From positions 1 through 40,232 of the forward strand of contig CAMNQO010000002.1 of NCBI GenBank assembly GCA_946549475.1: a DNA stretch of 40,232 bases. The letters are read 5' to 3'. This DNA comes from an uncultured Bacteroidales bacterium. Its GTDB lineage: Bacteria > Bacteroidota > Bacteroidia > Bacteroidales > UBA932. This document shows, in pieces, positions 25,685 through 32,363 of the stretch (positions are counted from its first letter, which is position 1; each line of letters begins with the position of its first letter). The translations under genes and the position numbers were made by a program. The notes under the pieces are model-generated. The model ran no database searches. It was given only the letters and a program-made list of their open reading frames with translations, and was not told the DNA's origin.

Positions 25685-27115
25685 ATGAAAAGAATCAGTC
25701 TATATTTGTTTGTGGGCCTGATGGTGGCTGCGGCTTGCCAGCCTCAGTTCGAGATGGTGCCTCCCGGTTCGGGCAACCATGCGTCAGAGTTTTCCGAGAA
25801 CTGGTATGTCACCCGCAACGGTGCCGGTCTCAAGAGCGGTGCCGACTGGACGAATGCCATCTCGTTCGCCACTTTTCTCAAGATGATCACCGACCCTTCC
25901 TACGCGCTCTCCAGTGCGGCTTTCCATATCCAGGAGGGGACTTACCAGGTGACGCGCAAGGACGGTTACAACGCCCTTTCCAGCGATGTCCTCTGCATCC
26001 GGGGCGGTTATAGCGCGGCCTTGGAATATGCCGACCTGAGCCTGTGCAATCCGGACCTCTATCCGACGGTGTTTACCGGAGATGCGGACGGCAACGGCAC
26101 GGTCGGTGAAGGGGACGGCGCCTTTGCCTATGTCTCAAGCGGGAACATCCGTTTCGACAACATCACCTTCAAGGATTTTTATCTCTCGAAGAGCGGAGCC
26201 AACGCGCTGGGCGGGAAAGGGTCCGCCGTCTTCGGCATCAACGGCCCTTATCTGAGTACTTCGGTAGAGTGCCGCAATTGTATCTTCGAGGGTAATGTCA
26301 ATGCGGTCAACGACAATGCGGGCCGCGAGGGCGGTCCCTGCGCTTTTGTCTCGCAGGGCTATTTCAAGGCGTACAATTGCGTGTTCCGCAACAATTCGGC
26401 CAACAGCCGGGGCGGGGCCGTCCGGACCAACGAGCGTCTGGGCGTATTGTTCCTGGACCGCTGCCTCTTTACGGGCAATACGCTGACCGGCGGCTCTTTC
26501 GGCTCGGCTATCCAGTGTTCCGCCGGGGAAGTCTGCATGAACAACTGCACGCTGGTGGGCAACAGCGGAACGGGCTCCACGCTCAATGGCGGCGGCGCTT
26601 TCCTCGTCGTCAATTCCACCATCATCGATGATGCGGAGCCGACCGAATACAATGCGGCGTTCCGTTGCGAGTCCTCCGCCGATGCCGGTTCCATCGTCAT
26701 CAACAGCGTTTTCTCCAGTTCCAAGGCTGGCGGGACGGGACTGATTCTCAACAATGGCGTCCTCCGCAGCGGCGGTTTCAACCTGTTCAAGAATGTCGTC
26801 CTTTCCGGTACCGGCACCGACCCCCTGACTTCCGATGATACGGTCAAGGATGCCGTGCTGGCCGGTACGCTGGAATCCCGCTGGTGGAAGTGGGATGTGG
26901 CCCAGGTCCTCTCCGACATCCGCAGTTTCGCCATCGTGGATGACATCTATGATACGGCCGTATCTTTCAATCCGGTGGCTTACTGCAACATTTCGGTGCT
27001 CGGGCGTGCTTATGCCAACTGGGTGACCCCGTACGCTTTTGCCAAGGATGCGCGGGGCGAAGTCCGGGGAGACGACCGCTATCAGCCCGGCTCTTATGAC
27101 CCGAATATAGACTGA
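25685..27115 (+). CDS. Right-handed beta-helix lipoprotein 3 (Pmp-like coils)
   Basis: A 476-residue lipoprotein (MKRISLYLFVGLMVAAAC) with no fimbrillin-like domain. The beta-helix entry starts soon after the anchor (WYVTRNGAGLKSGADWTNAI, then IRGGYS). A segment TGDADGNGTVGEGDG resembles a calcium-loop pattern. About four coils carry the family motif (CIFEGNVNA, CVFRNNSANSRGGAV, CLFTGNTL, CTLVGNSG), followed by short-coil helix without Cys. The end DARGEVRGDDRYQPGSY is a better-preserved form of the tail seen in the giant proteins and recalls the D-RG-xR...GAYE ending common in secreted bacterial beta-helix proteins. It follows SusD2 by 12 bases. Function is unknown; surface binding is inferred, and a polysaccharide-lyase role cannot be excluded because beta-helix lyases have few fixed motifs. 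Confidence 0.85.
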   Translation: MKRISLYLFVGLMVAAACQPQFEMVPPGSGNHASEFSENWYVTRNGAGLKSGADWTNAISFATFLKMITDPSYALSSAAFHIQEGTYQVTRKDGYNALSSDVLCIRGGYSAALEYADLSLCNPDLYPTVFTGDADGNGTVGEGDGAFAYVSSGNIRFDNITFKDFYLSKSGANALGGKGSAVFGINGPYLSTSVECRNCIFEGNVNAVNDNAGREGGPCAFVSQGYFKAYNCVFRNNSANSRGGAVRTNERLGVLFLDRCLFTGNTLTGGSFGSAIQCSAGEVCMNNCTLVGNSGTGSTLNGGGAFLVVNSTIIDDAEPTEYNAAFRCESSADAGSIVINSVFSSSKAGGTGLILNNGVLRSGGFNLFKNVVLSGTGTDPLTSDDTVKDAVLAGTLESRWWKWDVAQVLSDIRSFAIVDDIYDTAVSFNPVAYCNISVLGRAYANWVTPYAFAKDARGEVRGDDRYQPGSYDPNID

Positions 27116-27125
27116 TCTACCTTTG
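27095..27125 (+). promoter_or_regulatory. Candidate promoter for the last beta-helix gene
   Basis: TATG (27095-27098, one base off TTTG), a 19-base spacer, then a perfect -7 element TACCTTTG (27118-27125). It overlaps the end of the preceding gene and lies 26 bases before the ATG at 27152. Confidence 0.45.
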
Positions 27126-27151
27126 TTCAACCCATCACAGATGCTTCAAAA

Positions 27152-29326
27152 ATGAGAATACCTGCTTTCCTCCCGTCCTTTTGGACACTGTTTGTCCTGC
27201 TGTTTGTCCTGGCCGGATGTTCCAAGGCGGAAATCCGTCAGGCACAGGTGATGACCCAGGCGCAGATTGACGCCCACAACCGTGGCGTGGACGGCAAGAC
27301 CGACCCGGCGGGGCCGGATGAACCTTCCGATCCCACGGACCCGGACGATCCCCTTCCTCCCGACCCGGTGAATCCGGATGAGCCCGCGCCCAGCGACGAC
27401 CGCATTCCGGACGGCAGCGTCTATTTCATCCGTCCGACCGCCCTCGGCCTCAAGGACGGCTCTTCCTGGAACAATGCGATGGATGCCGCCGGTCTGCGGG
27501 AACTCATCGCCCAGAAACTCGGCGACGACGGGACCCAGGACGATGCGGCCGCCTATGCCCAGGCAGACAAACTCAACGGCGTGAAATTTTATTTCTGTTC
27601 GGGCAAGTATCTCCTTGCCAATGCGGCGGAAAAAGTGGTCAAACTGGAATGGACCAAGTATGCCAGTCCGGTGAAACTGTCTTTCTACGGCGGTTACAGC
27701 CCGGCTTCGTCCGGTGTTGACCTGACGCAGCGGAACACGGCTTCCCATGTGTCGATGCTGACGGGAGACGCCAACGGCAACGGTGGCGCGGATGCCTCCG
27801 ATTACCGGATTTTCATCCTGGGCAACCAGACGGACATCCTTTTTGACGGTGTTACCTTCGCTTATGCGTACAGCGCCGCCAACGGCGGAGTCTTCCAATG
27901 TTCCGCAGGAGGCAGCGGCGACTGCACCCTGACTTTGCAGGATTGCATATTCCGCAGCAATACGGCCGTAACGGAGTCTTACAGCGGAGCGGCGATTTGC
28001 GCCCAGAAGTGTACGATTGCGGCCAACTCCTGCACCTTCTCTTCCAATGCGGCCCGCAACGGGGCGGCGCTGTCCGTGGACAATGTCAATTCCCGCGTGA
28101 CGATGACATCCTGCACTTTCTCGAAAAATACGGCCGGCAACTGCGGCGGCGCCATCAATTTCTCACGCGGCAGCCTGACGCTCGACCGCTGCACTTTCCG
28201 TGAAAATGTCTCGCAGGGCTATGCCGGCGGTGCGATACACGCCAACGGGGCGGGAGCGACGCTGACCTGCAACGGCTGTACTTTCACCGGCAATGAGGCT
28301 GTCTCCCGAGGCAGTGCCGTCTCGATGGAAGAAGGGATGGTCACGCTGGGCAGTTGTACCTTCTCGTCCAACCGCTCCGCTACGGCCAATGTGGGCAACG
28401 GCTCCGTCGGCGGTACGGTCGCCCTGCTCAAGGCCAACGGCATCCTGAAACTCAATGCCTGCGCTTTCCGCAACAATACGACTTCGGGAACGGGTGCCGC
28501 CGTCCTTCAGACGGATGGCCGGCTGTATATCGACGGCTGCAAGTTTGACGGCAACATCGCCAACAACCGGGCCTGCCTGCGTCTGAACAACGGCCTCTGC
28601 TATATGAACCGCAGCGCCATCACCAATACCACCGTTTCCGGAGACTGGGGCGTGGCCATCCAGACGACCAGCCTGGGCGCCCTCTGTATGAACAATGTCA
28701 CCATCGCGCTCAACAAAGCCAAGGGCAGCGGCAATGATCCTGTCGTCAACGGTACGGCCAACAGCCTGATAATCAATTCTACGATAGCGGACCGTTCCGC
28801 CATGGGCTTGTTCCGCATCGAGGGCGGAAAGACGGCGGCCCTGCTCAACAGCATCCTGGTCAACGGCAATTCGGCCAAGCCCTCCGTACTGTTTTCGGGA
28901 GCGGCGACGGTCAAGTCGCTCGGCAGTTGCATCGTTGGCAGCGTTTCCGGAACAAACGGCTCGGACCAGATCTATACCCCCGGCACCGGCGACAAGTCCA
29001 ATGCCAATTTCGCCACGCTCGACATGAACTGGGATGCTTCCGGCTATGTATACAAGTGGAGCGGCGTGATGGAAGGACATACCCGTATGAACGCCGCATC
29101 CATCGCCGGCCTTGCCAGGACGGCCCTGCCGGTCAGCGTCCGCGGGGTGGTGAAAGTGAAAGACTCGTCCGGAACGGAGACGGAGACGGAAGTCTTCAAA
29201 GTTGAGGACGCCGGTGCCGATTTCTGCGACTGGGTGGCCGGTATCGCAGCCGACAGTTTCACGGTTGACGCACTGGGCATCGCCCGGGGCTCCGCTACGA
29301 CTTGCGGCGCCTGGCAGGCCCGATAG
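27152..29326 (+). CDS. Right-handed beta-helix lipoprotein 4 (Pmp-like coils)
   Basis: A 724-residue lipoprotein (signal ...LLFVLAGC, then SKAEIRQ). A Pro/Asp tether, about residues 48-90 (DPAGPDEPSDPTDPDDP), links it to a beta-helix entry (YFIRPTALGLKDGSSWNNAM, FYGGYS). TGDANGNGGADASDY parallels the Asp/Gly/Asn loop of the previous protein. About eight coils follow the C-x-F-x-x-N...GGA(I/V) pattern, for example CTFSKNTAGNCGGAINF and CTFRENVSQGYAGGAIHA. The C-terminus (GIARGSATTCGAWQAR) is divergent from the PGSY tail. It is the final gene of the cluster and ends just before a strong terminator. A candidate promoter lies immediately upstream, so it may be expressed partly independently. Function unknown. 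Confidence 0.85.
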   Translation: MRIPAFLPSFWTLFVLLFVLAGCSKAEIRQAQVMTQAQIDAHNRGVDGKTDPAGPDEPSDPTDPDDPLPPDPVNPDEPAPSDDRIPDGSVYFIRPTALGLKDGSSWNNAMDAAGLRELIAQKLGDDGTQDDAAAYAQADKLNGVKFYFCSGKYLLANAAEKVVKLEWTKYASPVKLSFYGGYSPASSGVDLTQRNTASHVSMLTGDANGNGGADASDYRIFILGNQTDILFDGVTFAYAYSAANGGVFQCSAGGSGDCTLTLQDCIFRSNTAVTESYSGAAICAQKCTIAANSCTFSSNAARNGAALSVDNVNSRVTMTSCTFSKNTAGNCGGAINFSRGSLTLDRCTFRENVSQGYAGGAIHANGAGATLTCNGCTFTGNEAVSRGSAVSMEEGMVTLGSCTFSSNRSATANVGNGSVGGTVALLKANGILKLNACAFRNNTTSGTGAAVLQTDGRLYIDGCKFDGNIANNRACLRLNNGLCYMNRSAITNTTVSGDWGVAIQTTSLGALCMNNVTIALNKAKGSGNDPVVNGTANSLIINSTIADRSAMGLFRIEGGKTAALLNSILVNGNSAKPSVLFSGAATVKSLGSCIVGSVSGTNGSDQIYTPGTGDKSNANFATLDMNWDASGYVYKWSGVMEGHTRMNAASIAGLARTALPVSVRGVVKVKDSSGTETETEVFKVEDAGADFCDWVAGIAADSFTVDALGIARGSATTCGAWQAR

Positions 29327-29331
29327 TTCCG

Positions 29332-29366
29332 ACAGGCCCGGCGTTTTTGCCGGGCCTGTTTTTATT
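29332..29366 (+). terminator. Intrinsic terminator of the surface-lipoprotein cluster
   Basis: A perfect 11-bp stem (ACAGGCCCGGC at 29332-29342 with its complement at 29349-29359), a six-base loop and a T run from 29359. The stop codon of the convergent def gene (29362-29364) lies inside the T run. No matching T run is seen for the minus strand. Confidence 0.92.
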
Positions 29367-29910
29367 TCGTCTTGTAGGCGGTGGAGACTTTGCCGTCGGA
29401 GATGTTGCGGAGTTTCTTCTCGATCATTTTGCGGCGGATGGGGGCGAGGTTGTCCGTGAAGACATGGCCGCTGAGGTGTTCCAATTCGTGTTGGATCATG
29501 CGGGCGGCGAATTTGTCGAAAGTCTCTTCCTGCCGCTCGAAATTTTCATCGTAGTATTCGACCGTCAGGGAGGAGGGGCGGCGGACATCGGAGTAGATGC
29601 CCGGTATGCTCAGGCAGCCTTCCGAGTAGGTGCAGGTCTCCGTGCTGGCATCTTTGACGACGGGATTGATCATCGTGCGGCGGAAGCCTTTGAGGTAGTC
29701 GTAGGTCTCGGCGACCACGTCGCCGTCCACGATGAGCACGCGCAGGGATTCCCCGACCTGCGGGGCGGCCAGTCCGCAGCCGTCCGCCTTGGCCAGGGTG
29801 TCCCACATGTCCCGGACGAGGGTCTTGAGGGCTTCTTTTTGTGTCAGATCGGCTTCCTCGGCTACTTTGCGCAGGACGCCTTGCCCGTACAGGTAAATCG
29901 GTCGTATCAT
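29362..29910 (-). CDS. def: Peptide deformylase
   Basis: This 182-residue protein removes the formyl group from the N-terminal Met of new proteins in the cytoplasm. The three deformylase motifs are present: GCGLAAPQV (residues 44-52), EGCLSIPG (around residue 100, metal-binding Cys) and QHELEHLSG (around residue 140, HExxH metal-binding and catalytic Glu). The start MIRPIYLYG is typical for Bacteroidetes Def. Its ATG overlaps the ruvX stop by four bases (ATGA), suggesting translational coupling. Its stop codon lies inside the terminator of the convergent gene. The ruvX-def order fits a housekeeping operon. Confidence 0.97.
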   Translation of the reverse strand: MIRPIYLYGQGVLRKVAEEADLTQKEALKTLVRDMWDTLAKADGCGLAAPQVGESLRVLIVDGDVVAETYDYLKGFRRTMINPVVKDASTETCTYSEGCLSIPGIYSDVRRPSSLTVEYYDENFERQEETFDKFAARMIQHELEHLSGHVFTDNLAPIRRKMIEKKLRNISDGKVSTAYKTK

Positions 29911-30359
29911 GGTGTTTTTTCGTTTTCTTCGTTGGCGGGCCGCTGTGCATTGCGCCGGTCCAGCCACCCTTGCAGGATGATGGCGGCGCTGATTTTGTCC
30001 ACATTGGCCTTGTCCCGCCGGTCGCTGTATTTCATGCCTCCGTCGATCATGGCGCGGTGGGCCAGGACGGAGGTGAAGCGCTCGTCTTCCATCTCGACGG
30101 GAATCCCGGGAAAAAATTTCCCCAGAAGGGGCAGAAAGGCGCGTATGTCCTTCATCGCTTCGCTTTCCCGGCCGTCCAAATTGCGCGGTGCGCCGACAAT
30201 GAATGATTGTATCGTCTCTTTTTCTGCCAATTTTTTGAGATAATCTATTAACTTTGCAGGATGGACGGTGTCCAGGGGAGATGCAAAGAGTCCCAGGGGG
30301 TCGCTGATGGCCAATCCCGTGCGTTTTCTTCCGTAATCGATACCGATGAACCTGTCCAT
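29907..30359 (-). CDS. ruvX: RuvX/YqgF-family Holliday junction resolvase-like protein
   Basis: A 150-residue RNase H-fold protein of the YqgF/RuvX family, linked to rRNA processing and proposed as a Holliday-junction resolvase. The start is set at MDRFIGIDYGRKRTG, where Asp8 in GIDYG is the first catalytic residue; a longer open frame upstream (MFFYRTYLL) is not family-like. Other motifs are GAPRNLDG, DERFTS and KANVDKISAAIILQ, with further catalytic acidic residues. It is divergent from the M23-family gene with only 23 bases between the two start codons. It ends in an ATGA overlap with def. Confidence 0.93.
   Translation of the reverse strand: MDRFIGIDYGRKRTGLAISDPLGLFASPLDTVHPAKLIDYLKKLAEKETIQSFIVGAPRNLDGRESEAMKDIRAFLPLLGKFFPGIPVEMEDERFTSVLAHRAMIDGGMKYSDRRDKANVDKISAAIILQGWLDRRNAQRPANEENEKTP
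30249..30256 (+). promoter_or_regulatory. Possible -7 element for the M23-dxr-rseP operon
   Basis: TAACTTTG followed by CA matches the -7 consensus, but it lies inside ruvX (opposite strand), no TTTG is found 19 bases upstream, and the leader would be about 120 bases. Weak. Confidence 0.25.
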
Positions 30360-30368
30360 AACAAAGTG

Positions 30369-30376
30369 CAAAGTTA
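30369..30376 (-). promoter_or_regulatory. Candidate -7 element for ruvX-def
   Basis: On the minus strand the sequence reads TAACTTTG then CA, a perfect TAnnTTTG match. It ends only nine bases before the ruvX ATG, so the transcript would have a very short leader or none. The -33 region is only a T-rich run (GTTTTTTTA), not a clear TTTG. Confidence 0.5.
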
Positions 30377-30382
30377 GCAAAT

Positions 30383-31201
30383 ATGTCCGATAAAAAAACA
30401 CGATTGCCGAAAGGGAAGATCCGCTTCACCATCAACGAAGACGAGACGCACCGGATACTGTGGAGGCGCAAGGCCTCGCTCCGCCAGTTGATTCTCATCC
30501 TGGTGGCCGCCCTTTTGCTGCTGGGAGTCATCTTCTGGTTTACGGTGGCCTATACGCCGCTGCGCACGCTGGTGCCGGGCTATCCCGATGCGCGTTCGCG
30601 TCAGGCCGCCATCGAGAATGCCTTGCGCATCGACTCGCTGGAGCAGGCCATCGCCCGCTGGTATCTCTATACGGAGGACCTGCGCCGGGTGCTGGAAGGG
30701 GAGCCTGCGATGGGCATCGACAGCATCGGCCGCCTGGCTGCCCGGCCGGTCTCCCCGAGGGCTGCGATGCAGGATTCGCTCCTGCGGGCCGAAGTGACGG
30801 AGCAGGAGCAGTTCACCCTTTCCGCCCGCCGGGGTCAGACGGGCATCGACGGCCAGCATTTCTTTCCCCCGGTCAAAGGCGTGCTGACCTTTCCTTTCGA
30901 CCGCATCACCCACCCGTATGTGGACATCGCCCTGCCGGAGGATTCGCCGGTCAAGGCGACCCTGGACGGGACGGTCATCTCGAGTATTTTCAGCGAGTTC
31001 GACGGCTATGGCATCATTTTGCAGCATGCCGACAACATCATCAGCGTGTACCGCCATTGCGACCGTCTGCTCTGCAAGACAGGCGAAAAGGTCCCGGCCG
31101 GCAGTGCCATCGCATTCCTGGGCAAGTCCAGCGACCACCTGCATTTCGAACTCTGGTATGACGGGCAGCCCGTCGATCCATCCATCTATATTCATTTCTG
31201 A
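30383..31201 (+). CDS. M23-family (LytM-like) metallopeptidase, membrane-anchored
   Basis: This 272-residue protein has a basic cytoplasmic N-terminus, one membrane segment about residues 35-57 (LILILVAALLLLGVIFWF), a helical linker and a C-terminal LytM domain from about residue 165. The zinc-binding pattern appears as THPYVD (HxxxD) and DHLHFE (HxH), with another His in YRHCD, so the site may be active. LytM enzymes cut peptidoglycan crosslinks, or activate amidases when inactive; which applies here is not decidable. Context: first gene of an operon with dxr (four bases downstream), rseP and a DUF4837 lipoprotein, all envelope-related or isoprenoid-related. It is divergent from ruvX. Confidence 0.88.
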   Translation: MSDKKTRLPKGKIRFTINEDETHRILWRRKASLRQLILILVAALLLLGVIFWFTVAYTPLRTLVPGYPDARSRQAAIENALRIDSLEQAIARWYLYTEDLRRVLEGEPAMGIDSIGRLAARPVSPRAAMQDSLLRAEVTEQEQFTLSARRGQTGIDGQHFFPPVKGVLTFPFDRITHPYVDIALPEDSPVKATLDGTVISSIFSEFDGYGIILQHADNIISVYRHCDRLLCKTGEKVPAGSAIAFLGKSSDHLHFELWYDGQPVDPSIYIHF

Positions 31202-31205
31202 TCCG

Positions 31206-32363
31206 ATGGCAAAGAGGAGAGTAGCGTTGCTGGGCTCGACCGGCTCGATCGGCACCCAGGCCCTGGATGTCATCCGTCAGCATCCCGACCTTTTCGAGGC
31301 GGCGTTGCTGGTGGCCAACAATTCGGTGCAAAAATTGATAGAACAGGCGCAAGAGTTCCGTCCTGCGGCCGTGGTGATCGGCAATCAGGACAAATATCAG
31401 GAAGTAGCGGCTGCATTGTGCGGGACGGGTATCGCCGTGCTGGCCGGCATGGACGCCGTCTGCGAGCGGGTGTGCGCGCCCGATGTGGATGTCGTGCTGG
31501 CCGCGATGGTCGGATTCAGCGGCCTGCGGCCTACGCTCGCGGCCATTGAAGCCGGCAAGACGATTGCCCTGGCCAACAAGGAGACGCTGGTGGCGGCCGG
31601 TTCCCTGGTGATGAAAGCCGCCCGGCAGCACCGGGTGCCTGTCCTGCCCGTGGATTCGGAACATTCGGCCATCTTTCAGTGTCTGCAAGGTGCGGGGGAC
31701 AACCGTCTCTGCAAAATCCATCTCACCGCGTCCGGCGGCCCTTTCCGGACCTGGAGCCGCGAGCGCATAGCCGCCGCGCGGGCTTCCGATGCCCTGAAGC
31801 ATCCCAACTGGGATATGGGCGCCAAGATTACCATCGACTCGGCAACGATGATGAACAAGGGGCTGGAGGTCATCGAGGCGACCTGGCTCTTCGATGCGGC
31901 GCCCGGCGATATCCGCGTGGTGGTGCATCCGCAGTCCATCATCCATTCGATGGTGGAGTTTGCGGACGGTGCCGTCATCGCGCAGATGGGGCATCCCGAC
32001 ATGCGCCAGCCCATCCAGTACGCCCTGGGCTATCCCGCCCGGCTGACGCTCAACAACAGGAAACTGGATTTCGCCTCCCTCGGCACTTTGACTTTCGAGG
32101 AGCCGGATGTGCAGCGTTTCCCCTGTCTGGAACTGGCGTTCAAGGCCATTTCGCGGGGAGGCAACCTGCCTTGCATCCTCAATGCCGCCAACGAGGCGGC
32201 CGTCGCCGCCTACCTGCGCTCTGCCATCCGCTTTTATGACATCCCTGACATAATTGCAGCCTGTATGGCGCAGGTCCCGTTTTTGCAGTCCCCGGCGGTG
32301 GAAGATATTTTTGAAACGCATGCGGCTGCCTTGCAGGCTGCCTCCCAAATCCTTAACCGCTGA
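31206..32363 (+). CDS. dxr: 1-deoxy-D-xylulose-5-phosphate reductoisomerase
   Basis: This 385-residue cytoplasmic enzyme converts DXP to 2-C-methyl-D-erythritol 4-phosphate with NADPH, the committed step of the MEP isoprenoid pathway. The NADPH-binding motif is GSTGSIG (residues 10-16). The substrate and metal region is visible as PVDSEHSAIFQ and MNKGLEVIEATWLF, together with HPQSIIHSMVEF and the C-terminal NAANEAAVAA. Length matches the family. It lies four bases after the M23 gene and overlaps rseP by one base (TGATG), so the two are very likely translationally coupled. The dxr-rseP neighbourhood is common in bacteria. Confidence 0.98.
   Translation: MAKRRVALLGSTGSIGTQALDVIRQHPDLFEAALLVANNSVQKLIEQAQEFRPAAVVIGNQDKYQEVAAALCGTGIAVLAGMDAVCERVCAPDVDVVLAAMVGFSGLRPTLAAIEAGKTIALANKETLVAAGSLVMKAARQHRVPVLPVDSEHSAIFQCLQGAGDNRLCKIHLTASGGPFRTWSRERIAAARASDALKHPNWDMGAKITIDSATMMNKGLEVIEATWLFDAAPGDIRVVVHPQSIIHSMVEFADGAVIAQMGHPDMRQPIQYALGYPARLTLNNRKLDFASLGTLTFEEPDVQRFPCLELAFKAISRGGNLPCILNAANEAAVAAYLRSAIRFYDIPDIIAACMAQVPFLQSPAVEDIFETHAAALQAASQILNR

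Noticed and set aside
29302-30243. Plus-strand open frame of about 313 codons over def and ruvX
   Set aside because: It is antisense to two housekeeping genes whose catalytic motifs are complete on the minus strand.
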